Assembly: GCA_036365455.1 (NCBI GenBank)
Contig: JAWQUS010000017.1
Coordinates: forward strand, 11,594,001 to 11,658,000
DNA length: 64,000 bases
Direction of reading: 5' to 3'
From: Macrosoma leucophasiata
Lineage: Eukaryota > Arthropoda > Insecta > Lepidoptera > Hedylidae
Shown one piece after another: positions 46,766-57,600 of the stretch (position 1 is the first letter of the stretch; each line of letters opens with the position of its first letter). The notes under the pieces were generated by a model, which was not told where the DNA came from, searched no databases, and was given only the letters and a program-made list of their open reading frames with translations. The translations under genes were made by a program, and so were the position numbers.

Positions 46766-48038
46766 ATGCCTCGACGAGGACGTTCTGCTAGTCCACCACC
46801 CGCGCCGCAGCGAAGGTAAATTTGTTAAAATATTATACAACGCTTGTGCGCCTTATAATTTCGTATGGGCATAACCTCAATTGCAAAATGTATGTTTTAG
46901 AGCTGCACCGCCACCAAGTAATGTTCCAGCTCACGCTCCACCATCAGCTCCTGCACCGGTAACTGCTCAGCCTCAGCAACCCTCATTGTTTGGGCAAATG
47001 GCAGCCACAGCCGGAGGTGTTGCCGTAGGATCAGCTGTGGTGCGTACATACATTACGTAACAAACATTATCCGAATAAAAATTAAAGATCGATTTGGAAT
47101 TTCTAGAACATTCAAGTATTTTATTAATATTACGCAATTAATTGGAAAATTGCGAATTTATTGCCATAAGATTCCTCCTTTGTCTGGCGCAGTGCCAGTG
47201 CGGTCACATGTTATTGTGGCGTTATCTTGACAAGGCAGTTTCTCATACGTAAACTTGTTTTGATGATAAATTCCGATTTGATTTTGATGATACATTACTG
47301 TAAATAGATATGACAATTGTTTTTAAAATGGTCTGGGATAAGAACTGTGAGGCATAAGCTATGATGGTGACCACTTTTCATTAGGTGCTCTGTTTGCTTG
47401 TCCTACCTTTTGATGTAAAAATAAATCCTTTTCATGATTGTGCAATTTTCAAAAAAAATCCCTGTGATGAGAAAGTTTGGACTTTGACCAAGTATAAATA
47501 AATTCTTGATGAAAGAGTGATTGCTTGTGTCAATCACTTTGCAAAAAATATTTTTTTAACATAATAGGTATGTGTATATTTTTCTGTTTGGTCCTGATGT
47601 GCCATAATAATGCCAACCCTTGATACGTCCCACTGCTGGGCACGAGCCACTCCCCTTCTTGGGAGGAGGCCTAGAAATAAATTGAACTCAATTTTTTGAG
47701 ATCAGTAAAGTTACCTTGTGACTTTTTTGTTTTACCATATCTGAGTTTAAAGTATGAATATGAAAAGATATTAATTATGATCAATTACTTTACAGGGTCA
47801 CGTGGCTGGTAGTGCACTAACTGGCATGTTCAGTGGAGGTGGTAGCAGTGAGCCGGCACAGCAGCAGGCACCACCTCCACAGGCCACCTACAACCAGTAC
47901 CAAGGCCAGCAGCCCCAAGGCCCCTGCGCCTGGGAGATCAAACAGTTTATAGAATGCGCTCAACAACAGCATGACCTCACTCTGTGCGAGGGATTCAATG
48001 AGGCTCTACGTCAATGCAAAGTTAACAACCATATATAG
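46766..48038 (+). CDS. Chchd2: CHCHD2-type twin CX9C mitochondrial protein, complete (143 aa)
   Basis: Coiled-coil-helix-coiled-coil-helix protein of the CHCHD2/CHCHD10 family. Family members are imported into the mitochondrial intermembrane space through Mia40, associate with MICOS and respiration, and in vertebrates CHCHD2 also acts in the nucleus. Three exons: 46766-46815 ([17 protein letters not shown], basic N-terminus), 46901-47039 (Ala/Pro-rich, then [14 protein letters not shown], the conserved glycine-rich hydrophobic segment), and 47796-48038 ([15 protein letters not shown], Gln/Pro-rich linker, then [11 protein letters not shown] and [11 protein letters not shown], two exact CX9C motifs). 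Splice phases are 2 and 0, with donors GTAAAT and GTGCGT. The length matches the family (about 140-150 aa). The ATG is the first in frame and gives the expected arginine-rich start. A diverged tandem paralogue lies 2 kb downstream. Confidence 0.93.
47615..47680 (-). repeat. Family C fragment in CHCHD2-like intron 2
   Basis: GCCAACCCTTGATACGTCCC followed by ACTGCTGGGCACGAGCCACT is the complement of the family C LINE end. Confidence 0.6.
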
Positions 48039-48138
48039 TTTGGTGCCAATGAAGACGCTAGAAAAACCTATAAAAACTTATGTTTATTTACTTCCAGCAG
48101 TTCCAATTAAAGATTTATAAATGTTTATTCTACCTCAG

Positions 48139-48144
48139 AATAAA
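48139..48144 (+). terminator. Polyadenylation signal of the CHCHD2-like gene
   Basis: AATAAA about 100 bases past the stop codon, preceded by an ATTAAA at about 48108. Spacing is ordinary for an insect 3' UTR. Confidence 0.55.
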
Positions 48145-48381
48145 AATGTTCCATTTTGATGTTAACTTAGGCGTCTTCTTAGTAGCTATTATAAATACAA
48201 TCGGTTAATGGTGCACATTTGTAAAATTTTAGTTAATATTTTATTAAAATTGTAGATCTATATTGCATTATAAATTTTTATTTACGTAATTAGTAGTACT
48301 ATTAAATTTAAATAAAGTGACTTTAAAAACCCATTTGTTGTTCTTTGAAATATATTTATACTCATTATAAATTGCAGATGA

Positions 48382-48556
48382 CCCCACCATTACCCAGTAA
48401 TTGGTGGGGTCAAAAGTCTTAGGAATCGGCGTGCATGTATGAAGAGAATGATGAAGGTAGACGAGGCACGAGAGGTTTGTCAGAACCGGGTTATCTGGCG
48501 CTCTACACTCTCTGCCTACCCCGTTAGGGACCTGGCGTGAAGATACATACATACAT
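48382..48556 (+). repeat. Family B non-LTR tail
   Basis: GGTGGGGTCAAAAGTCTTAG, ACGAGGCACGAGAGGTTTG, CTCTACACTCTCTGCCTACC and an ACATACATACATA end. It inserted between the two CHCHD2-type genes. Confidence 0.65.
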
Positions 48557-48763
48557 AAATTGCAGATCATCCAGAATTATATATTATGATATCAATATTC
48601 ATTATTAAAATTAATCCCTAAAATACAGAACAACATGAGAATTATGCAACACAATTACTGGAGGTAGTTTTAGTGGCAATACTCATGGGCTTAGTAACAT
48701 TATCATTGTTTGCCCTAAATTTTTGTGCTCAGTAGTCATATGCAGTTACCTAGTGCAGTATTT

Positions 48764-48822
48764 TTTTTATGTAATGGAAGTGGCAAACAAGCATGCAGCT
48801 CACATCGATGTCAAGTGTGAGT
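48764..48822 (-). repeat. SINE-like family A, tail fragment
   Basis: Complement of the tail (TTTTTTTTATGTAATGGAAG, GCAAACAAGCATGCAGCTC). It then passes abruptly into an unrelated GC-rich segment (48823-48920) of unknown origin. Confidence 0.55.
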
Positions 48823-49429
48823 GTCAAAGAGCGCCGCGGCGCCCCCTGAGACGGCGGCGCCCGTGTGCATTGCACACCCTGCTCAATAGGTTAAGCCGCC
48901 CCCTGTGTGCAATAGTTCTTCCTGGGAACTGTAGAGCCTATTTTTTCAACGCGCATACAATTTATTGTAAGGTATCGTTGGATAGGTCTAAAAATTGGGA
49001 GTTTGAACAGACATTAAATATTTAGCTTTACATAACATGTAAATTGCACCTCCGTCTCTCAGCTAAACAGTGGTGGTATGTAAATGGACAGGTGAAAAAT
49101 CTGTGAGAGTAGTAACTACATAGCGAATTTTAAAAGGTAAACAGTAACTATCACTGCTAAGTAGACTCACAATAACTTTACGAGTTATAAATATGTAGGT
49201 ACATAATAATATGTACATGTAAGTAAGTTGAATCTTCACGCCAAGTCCCTTACGGGATAGGTACGAGTAATACTTAGTCGATCAATTTAAACTTTCTTTC
49301 CATATTAGGTATACATAACTGTTTCGTTGATTTTTAATTTATTATGTGTTTTTGATTATTATTAGTGGTTATTCACTCTAGGTAGTTTAAAAAAATGACG
49401 ATGTAAAAGTGCTCTCCATGAGCCTGAGC

Positions 49430-49591
49430 CATGAACTCTGTCTGTCTGTTACCTTTTCACGTCCAAACGACTGAACCGAAGTTTGGATGAAAATTCTGAA
49501 TGAAATTTGGTACAGAGATAGCGCTGACTTTGAGAAAGAACATAGGCTACTTAGTTATTTATAAAACGAAATCCACGCGGGCAACAGCTAG
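49430..49591 (+). mobile_element. Short non-autonomous Helitron (subtype 2)
   Basis: CTCTGTCTGTCTGTTACC, TTTCACGTCCAAACGACTGA and TTTGAGAAAGAACATAGG as at 1060-1212; it ends GCGGGCAACAGCTAG|T. It contains a small internal partial duplication (TGAATGAAA/TGATGAAAA) near 49480-49505. Confidence 0.7.
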
Positions 49592-50113
49592 TATGAAATA
49601 AATGAATAAACTGAATACAATGTATAATAGGTGTATCTACTTCAAAAAGCGGAACCATACGGTATGCGTGTCCGCACTCCGCACACGCACTTGACCAATT
49701 TTAATCGGAGTCTCAGTGCTGTGGTTACTCGCCTTCAGGCAGATATTCACTTTCCATGTATCATCATCACTTCAGCCGAAAGACGCTAGGGAAAAAACCT
49801 CCCCATAATATTATGTGTATGCATAATCGCCACGCTTGGCATGCGAGGTGATCGCAGTGACAGTAGATTTATCGCGGGACGCTGCTGCACACCACGCGTG
49901 ACTTTGAGAAGTACTTAGTAGTACCCTTGTAGTAGTACCTACTGCTCTGTTAGAATGGTTTGATCGGTTTTGTTGTTCGGTTAACTGACCGCACTAGCGA
50001 AAGTATTCTCCACTGGATAATGGGGTCGCCGCGTCCCCACCACGTCTTTAGGATTCTTCCCTACTTGTCACAATCTTGACGTAAAATACGAATAATTAGC
50101 GTTGTGCGTTTAG

Positions 50114-51388
50114 CCGCTCCCGCTACTCAAGGGCCGACCAGCATGCGCCGGCGCACCCGCCCACTATCGTCGTGACCCCTACGCCACGCCGATCGATGTT
50201 CAGGGATGCGGCTTCAGTCGCCGGCGGTGTCGCTGTTGGCACCACTATGGTATTTCATTTATTATTAATACCTTAAATTACACATCTGAGTGATTTTCAA
50301 AAAGTTGTCCCGTCAAGAAATTGTCAGGTAATTGTATCGTCAAGAAATGTCAAGAAAAAGAATGGGTATATGCATGATGAACTTCTGTAATATTTACAGC
50401 CAAGCAAAGACATTAAGTGTGAACATTTTAACCCATTCAATGCCTTGACTGCCGATTGTCCGGTGATTTTTTTTATATCTCATAATATTATACTTCTGTG
50501 TTATACTTATTATATTGAAATACAGTATTCAGATTCTTCTTTTGGGAGTGATGATAGGTATACAGCGTTCACTAAATATTTGCACCAAACAATATGCTAT
50601 CTAGTTAAACATGTGCACTGTTTAGCATCCTTATTACTCGTAAAATGTGACAGCATGTTTTGTTTTTCAAGACAAAATAAGCTTTATCCACAACCAATAA
50701 TTTTTTTAGCCTATACTAAATGAGTTATTGACAATAGCCAACTAAGCCAATAGCATAAAAATTAATTCAATTTATTTCTGGGCAAGAACTGATCTACATC
50801 AATGGTATAAATCATTTATGAAGGCGGCTTTTCTCTAGACGGCCCTAGTCTTCTACTTGACCGGGCAATCGGCGAGCATAGAAGGCGCTAAATGATAACC
50901 GGAATTACCTATTCAAGAAGAAATATTGCACATCGAACCTACGAAAGAGACAATCGGCTAGTTTCGACTTCGTAGAGTGTTTATCTCTGCTGCACACTGC
51001 CTGCCTACGTAAGCACTGGTGGTATTGGTCAAAACTTGATCAAAATGCTCGACAAACATCAGGGTAAGGTGCAAAAGAGATAACGCTCTATAGACCCGAA
51101 ATAAGCCGAACCCTCCTTCCAAAGGGTTATATGTATTTTTCCCAGGGTCATTTAGCGGGAGAAGCAATATCTAGTATGTTCTCTGGTAGAAGACGAGAAG
51201 AAGTGGTCCAGTCATTACCGCAAAACTACCAGCTCGGAACGGAACCCAATGGCCCCTGTGCTTACGAGATCTCGCAATTTCTTCAATGTGCCACTAACCA
51301 TGAAAATTTAGAAGAGTGTCAGGCTTTTAACGAAGCTCTAAGGGACTGCAAGAGACGCAACCGTTTGTGCCATTCTGTTATTATATGA
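50114..51388 (+). CDS. Diverged tandem CHCHD2 paralogue, last two exons
   Basis: Probably a second CHCHD2-type intermembrane-space protein. Exon 2 is 50114-50249 (acceptor TTTAG): an RSRYSRADQHAPAHPP region then MFRDAASVAGGVAVGTTM, matching the conserved segment of the upstream gene. Exon 3 is 51146-51388: GHLAGEAISSMFSGRRREE, then CAYEISQFLQC and CQAFNEALRDC, two exact CX9C motifs, ending CKRRNRLCHSVII, longer and more basic than the neighbour's end. Both exon 3s are exactly 243 bp and all visible splice phases agree (2, 0), which shows descent by duplication. The Gln/Pro linker is replaced by SLPQNYQLGTEPNG. I could not find a first exon with an initiator ATG upstream, so it may be distant, diverged or lost. 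No AATAAA lies close after the stop. Confidence 0.75.
50428..50446. repeat. Solo end of the piggyBac-type TIR family
   Basis: TTAACCCATTCAATGCCTTG matches the 5' end (TTAACCCATTCAATGCGG) of the element at 58607-60033. No matching right end was found in the intron. Confidence 0.5.
50928..51128. mobile_element. MITE with long imperfect TIRs, abutting exon 3 of the CHCHD2 paralogue
   Basis: The left arm CATCGAACCTACGAAAGAGA, TCGGCTAGTTTCGACTTCG and TTATCTCTGCTGCACA is mirrored by GTGCAAAAGAGATAACGCTC, GACCCGAAATAAGCCGAACC and CCTTCCAAAGG. A second copy, inverted, is at 61120-61350. The right end lies only about 18-25 bases before the exon 3 acceptor (51145). Confidence 0.65.
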
Positions 51389-51407
51389 TAATACATAGTT
51401 TACTTAC

Positions 51408-51905
51408 TGGGGTAGAGATTCAGTGACTGACCTCGTGGGCTTTTGTACCGTCGCATTACTTAGCCATGGTTGCACCACGATGTCTGGTAAAGTTATTGTA
51501 ACATTTCACATCCTTCTCTAACTTAAACAGATTTCTTTAAGTTAGAGAAGGATGTAAAATGTTACGATAACTTTAAGTTTAAAACTGCCTACACACCATC
51601 CTAAAATCAGAGGTGATATCGGGACAGTTGTGGTGGGGATGATCGTCCCTAAATCGTGAGCTCGCTGGAAGTGGTACAATTCTGGTTTCGATTTGCCTAC
51701 ATATGAGGCGATTTAGGGTCCTCTCCACCACTGCCCCGATATCGCGTCTGAATTTAGGGTCGTCTGTAACTCTGTAACCGTTCTAACAAAAATCGTGGTG
51801 CAACCCAGGCTTAAACTACTTAGGTACTACTTATTATAGTGTTCTACACTATCGTGTTCCTATCAGGTTTTAATATACAGCTCAGTAATTTCCGGCACAT
51901 TGGCA
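51408..51905 (+). repeat. SINE-like family A copy split by a MITE
   Basis: The head GGGTAGAGATTCAGTGACTG to CATTACTTAGCC (51408-51465) resumes after the insertion as GTGTTCTACACTATCGTGTT to AATTTCCGGCACATTGGC (51838-51905). Confidence 0.6.
51468..51805. mobile_element. MITE with 14-bp TIRs and internal hairpin
   Basis: Perfect ends GGTTGCACCACGAT (51468-51481) and ATCGTGGTGCAACC (51792-51805). Just inside the left end is a hairpin with 37-bp arms (51491-51527 and 51536-51572, TCCTTCTCTAACTTAAA core). It interrupts a family A copy. A partial relative is at 41455-41526. Confidence 0.7.
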
Positions 51906-52257
51906 TAATGTGCCCCGTGTGGTCAAGCGGCCATTTCCCTTATAGTAGGTACCTGCCATTCAACGGCAGGAGATTGGGAAATTAATTGATCTTAAGAGCT
52001 CCTCCCGTCAATACAAACAATATGACAATTAATTTTACAGAACCGTAGCCGCCGGCGGTTTTACTTTCCTTGACGGGTTTATATTAATTTAACACTAAGT
52101 TTATTCAATCTCATAAGTGATTAACTTCGAAGCGTGATATGCGTAGTTGGATTTAGCTTTTTGATAAAAAAAATATAAGAATTATCTTTCCCCCCATCTA
52201 TTAATTCATGTAAAGTAAATCAATATGTCTATGTTAATTACTATTTATATATTTCTA

Positions 52258-52530
52258 CTGATGACAGAGTCCAAGTTTGAGGGCATCACCACATTACTTT
52301 ATCTTTCCGCTGCTGAATGATAGTGTCAAGTACTATCTTGTTCCGGATCGATGGTAAATAGCTCCGTTATAACTATAACTTAGGCAAAACAACTTACACT
52401 GGAGTGGTGATACATTTGCACTTGGCCATATTTTTTGTGTTCTATAAGCTGCAGTAGGTATCCACTCACCATCCATGTGAACTGAATACTTGTTTGCCAC
52501 CATCAGTACTGTTCAGTAGTTACATAAAAA
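52258..52530 (+). repeat. SINE-like family A copy, old
   Basis: Diverged but complete block order: GAGGGCATCACCACATTAC, GTCAAGTACTATCTTGTTCC, CTATAAGCTGCAGTAGG, GTGAACTGAATACTTGTTTG, ending ACATAAAAAT. A family C piece follows at 52555-52610. Confidence 0.5.
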
Positions 52531-52610
52531 TATTAAGATAATAATTATTATTAATGGCAACCCTTGAGCTTACTCCACCACGCTGCTCCAATGCGGGTTG
52601 GTAGAGATAA

Positions 52611-54646
52611 TTATTTACTGATATTAATTTTTACAGGTTTACCATAGAAATATTCTTGCAAGCATGGAACTTATATATATTTTACGTAAATAAACATTGC
52701 AATTACCGAATTTAATGTGTTTTTCTCTCCTTTTTGTTCAAATTGTTGAAACAGTTTGTAAAGCTTTGTGTTGTGGTGATGTATAAAATAAAACAACAAA
52801 ATACAGGTGTATATATATAAACTTAAATGTATTTACACCTTATTACATACATGTTGTGACGTTTTTTTCAGTATAAAGATCAAATATCAATGTAACATAC
52901 AACTAAACAAACAGAACTTTTGAGAATGTTAATATTCGAGGTTGTTCGAGAAGTTGAAAATTATATTTTAATTATTAAATAAAACATTCAAATTAAACTT
53001 TTCACATCTTATGTAACATAAAAATAATTTAGCACAAAACGGAATCAAGATACCTTATAACAAGATAGAAAAAAATTGACAATATTTTTTTTGTAACAAA
53101 TTGAAAATGAAATATACAATTTGGCACGGTTGCTGTGCACCAAATAATGTGGAATTAAAGATTTCATCTTTTTTCTACAATTCAAATAACAATTTTCAAC
53201 TATTGTTTGTATCAAAATTGTCTCTTTGGGTTTAAATGATCTAACCCATTCAATGCAACCAGTAAAATCACCATCTACAATAGCTTGTATAAAACAATAT
53301 TTTTTAACTGACTGCATTAATTGGATAAATTGTGCACTACTGACCAAAAACAATATATAGTATGTAACTAACGACTAACAGTGATAAAATTGACACAAAA
53401 TTCATCTGATACCACATGCTGCTATTGGAGGACTCATATTGCGAAGCACATAGCTCACTTCATCTTCTAACGATATAAATATCACTTTGTGACTTTTAAT
53501 TGAACATTGTGCAAGCAACTTTAGGCTTAAATGAGGTGTTTTCAAATAATTGGTTATTGTAAGATTCTGAAAGAAATGTATGACATTGATTTTGGTACAC
53601 ACGTTTTCAACAAGTTCGCGGTTCGCTCAACAGTATCGGTGAAGATTATTCGATCGAAATGTCGTACATTCGTCTTATTTATTATTTCAACTAATAATAC
53701 ATTTTAACGCTTAAGCTAAATCAGTCTAATTCTTAAAGCGACATCATAATGTCTAACAATAAAGCTTAAACGAATGCCATAATCACACACTGGAAATTTC
53801 TATATATCGAAAAATAAGGCCACTAGTGTCTCGTTAGTTTTAAGGTTATACAAGGCGAATAACCAGTCGAAAATTAAAACGATAGTAGTAGAATGTTAAA
53901 TTGAAGAACAATATACTATTACGCCTTTGTAAAACGATATTATTTATACAATGAACAAAACTAAACTAAGTTAATATGGCGGTTTACTACAGTTATATTA
54001 ACAGATCGAAATTTAGGTTTATATTATGTTAACTTCGATTTATTTAATGTAAATAGATAATTCAATTTGTAATTTCAAAAAATATTTTCAGTGAACAATT
54101 TTATCTTTGTAATTAAGGATTTCAAGTGAACACCTGAACGAAACCTCTTATTTATACTTTTAATGTTGGACTGTATTCGAAAAGCGTAAAATAATTCTAT
54201 GTATTATCATATCATATATAAAAATGCTTTCAAAATTAGGTACCTTTCAGTTACAGTTGGCTTTATATTAATATATAAATCACAAAAATAATGCACCTGC
54301 ACTACACAATATCATACAATATACCAATGTAAACATAGGGCATCGGCAAAATGATCAAGCCCCAACTTCCAAAAATAATTTAAAGCTTATCACATTATTT
54401 ACACTCGCTGCAAACATCCCCTCCCGCATAAATATTCCACAGATCACGCGACGAATCGTCGCAAAAATAAGGCTCATAGAACTTAAAAAAATATCTAAGT
54501 CTAATTTAACAAACTAGAAAATTAACTGGAATTTACATGAATCTACAAACGCGCACCGTGTATTTACATATCGTATATGACATAAAATACAACTCCATTC
54601 GTCAGAATCGAGTATCGCGGGAGGCCGCGGCGTACAGTCGGCGTCG
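52611..54646. other. Region downstream of the RhoGEF stop codon
   Basis: This presumably contains the 3' UTR of the minus-strand RhoGEF gene; several minus-strand AATAAA hexamers exist (for example near 53680 and 54020), so the end cannot be chosen. A piggyBac-type TIR end (TAACCCATTCAATGCAACC) is at about 53243-53261. Minus-strand open frames at 53402-53634 and 53045-53353 are unassigned; the second reads straight through that TIR, which argues against it being a gene. Confidence 0.4.
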
Positions 54647-57600
54647 TCACAAGCGCATCTCCCAGAGGATGAGATGCGCGTCTTTGGGGTTGGGGTCGGC
54701 GGCCGGGGCCGGACGTTCGGCGGCGTCGGCCGTCTGCCGCCAGTCCACGTACCCTCGCCCCCCCACCACCGTCACGACCGACCGGCGCGCCGCCCCGTCC
54801 CCCACCACGTAATCTGCCCCGCGGAGACTGCGCGCCGCACTTTTGCTCGCAGCACGCAGTTCCGGCGCGGTCGTGGAGTCACTCCTCGACACCGATCGCT
54901 CCGACGCACTGGACTTCCCCGACGAGGAGTCGGGCGTGGAAGCGGCGAGCGGCGCGAGGTTGGCGGCCCCGGACGCGCCCGAACTCGTCCGCGAAACCCC
55001 CCGCAGCGCCATCGACTCCTCGCTGCCGGAGGATGTGCACAAACTTGACGCCCGCGAATCCACCGACCAGCTCGACAGATCTAAACTCCGAGGCCGACCC
55101 GCCCTCATCCGTAACCGCCGGTCCAGCGTGCTCACCCTGAACGGTATCGCGGCCAACTCGGGGTCACTCCGGCGCAGAGCCTCTCCGCCCGACCCATTGA
55201 CGTCCGCTTCGCCGACGCAGTCTTTCACGAACATGAGGTCGCCGAAGAGTCCGTACACGTCGCACGCGTTCAGATTTGCGCATTTGGGCAACGTCTTGCT
55301 GAGGCGGACGTCCCCGGGCTTCTTTCGACGTATCACGGCCGATTGGACGCGTTGGGGTCGGTAGGGACTCAGTTCTTCCGATATCTGCCTTTCGAGCTTT
55401 GGTTTTTCGTTTTCATCTTTACCCTCCTCCTCCTTGAATTCCTGTACGGTTTCGCAGTTCGCTAGCGCACGGGCGTTCGACAAGTTCCGCCTGACCACGT
55501 TAACGTCTATTTCTCTGTTTTCTGGGACGAGTGATAGTAGGAATGTAACTGGACCGGCGTGTGCGTGATACGAAACCGCTATGTGGCCACCTAACAAGGG
55601 AAGACCCTCAAGTTTAGGAAGTGGGACCGTTACACTGACACCGGCCGTCGTGCCGACCCACAAAAGTCCTTGTCCTGCTAATAAAGCGGAGACGTAAGCC
55701 GGTTTGCTGCCCTCCCTCGCTCCGATAGTTTTCGCTACATCCGCAGCGATGTCAATGTTTTGCAAGTGTTCAAAAGTCTCCGCGTGATATAAGCTGACGT
55801 ATGTGGAGTCAGAGAAGGCGGTCCACAGGCCTACGCCCGAGTGAGCGAGATACCTGACAGATCGATCGCCTTCCCCTTTTAATTCCAATATGCGCATGAT
55901 TTCAGCGGTGAGAGCGTTTATCGCGAACACCCGCCGAGCGCAAGTCGCGTATATGATGCCGTCGACCGGTAGCACGCAATGGACGGGTTTGTCACCTAGT
56001 TCAATCGCTAATGGCTCCTGTAAGGCCCACGAGTCATCGTGATTTCTCCTGAACACTGACACCCTGCCGTTGGCTAAACCTACGAACATGGAGTCACAGT
56101 GGTACCGTATTTGGGTAACTGCAGCTATCGTGGGCACCTCTGCCAATTTTTCTTGCTTCTCCGGTTCGACGCCAGAGAATATGATGATCTTCTTGTCTTC
56201 AGTGCCGAGCCACACTGTGTCGCCGCATAGTGTGGTCACTTGTCGAAGTCCTTTTGCATATTCCATAGAGGTTACCTGTAATCATTTCAGTCGGTAAGTT
56301 TATCAAATAGAGGTTTTTGATACAGTCTGAACAAGACGTTACATGTTTGAAACTATCTCATTTTTTAGCTACAGAAAACTTTTTCTTGTTTTAATTATAT
56401 TCAAACTATATTTATGTATATAAAACATTAATAATCTGTGATTTTAATGTGATAAGTATGGTCGCAATCGCGAATGAGCCTGAAGTACAGAAAAAGTTGT
56501 TATTGGGTTTGGTTTTTGTACGAAGAAATTTCTAGGAGTAGCCCGGAGTCTGGTACCCCGTGAGCATGTATAGCACGTCAGTCCTTCATCCGATCTCTGT
56601 CCGGTCATGTCGGATTACTCCCATCGGGCGTAATTGACAACATTTCAAATTTGACACGACCCTAAAAGAAAAATACCGTTCCTTTATTTTTCTTTTCTGA
56701 GTTCAAATATATATTTTTTGTATTTTTTTATTTCTTAATTTCTGTGAAAAAAAAAAAACTGAAAAACATGTGATGACGTCACTTATATGGTGGAATGAAG
56801 TAGTTACCATTGCTTATCTTTAGATGAAAACATTATTGTTACATACTCTGTGGCAAGATGTGTCAAATTGATACGGATACGTCAATGTCAAAGTATAAAA
56901 CTAGGAAGTAGGGTTGGTGATCAGAGACCTTAGATCGATTAATCGGAAAAGCGATCCTTAGGACCCAAAAAATCGATTCTTCATTAAATAATTATAATAA
57001 TTTATATAACTCGATCCATAGTACTGGATTGATCTAGTGAATCGATACTATACCCTGGAAATTCGAAGATTGATCTTTTTGGTTAATTCACATAGGGACA
57101 TAGGAAACATACAGATCATAAGATTTAACGTTTAAACGTGAGTATAGGAAGCATTATACCAGCATTGAACACTGTTGAGTTGCTTTTTTTTTGATCGTCT
57201 GTTTTCCTTGAAATTTAGTATTACATACCTATCCCAAATCAAAAATATATGGAGATAATCGAAGACCGATTTTTTCAATGTCGATTTAATCGTGGGTGGA
57301 TTTTGGACACTTCGATTCGAACATTGATTTATTTCAGAAAGAATCGCCATCCCTACTACGAAGTCTATGCAAAGCTGCTACGAACTTATCTAATAAAATA
57401 ATAACAAGTTTTAAAGTTTTAAACAACGATTTAGACCTCAGGCTGTTGATATTTTATTGATATTTTTTATTTGTAGTTATATCAAGGAAGAGATTAATCG
57501 ACGACACGCAGGGTCAAAGATTTTTTAAATTATATTGATCGATATTTTTTTCGATATATCGAACACTGGTACTGATATTTTAAAATAACAAGATCACAGC

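Noticed and set aside
49980..50113. Candidate first exon of the CHCHD2 paralogue (ATGGGGTCGCCGCGTCCC near 50019)
   Set aside because: The frame would need a phase-2 donor before 50113; the only available break there is not a GT donor in the right phase.
53045..53353. 102-codon minus-strand open frame
   Set aside because: It reads through a piggyBac-type terminal repeat (GCATTGAATGGGTTA) and is AT-rich low-complexity at its C-terminus; no family was recognised.
54674..55364. Plus-strand open frames of 91-173 codons
   Set aside because: They are antisense shadows of the GC-rich last RhoGEF exon, whose minus-strand frame has recognisable propeller motifs and consistent splicing.
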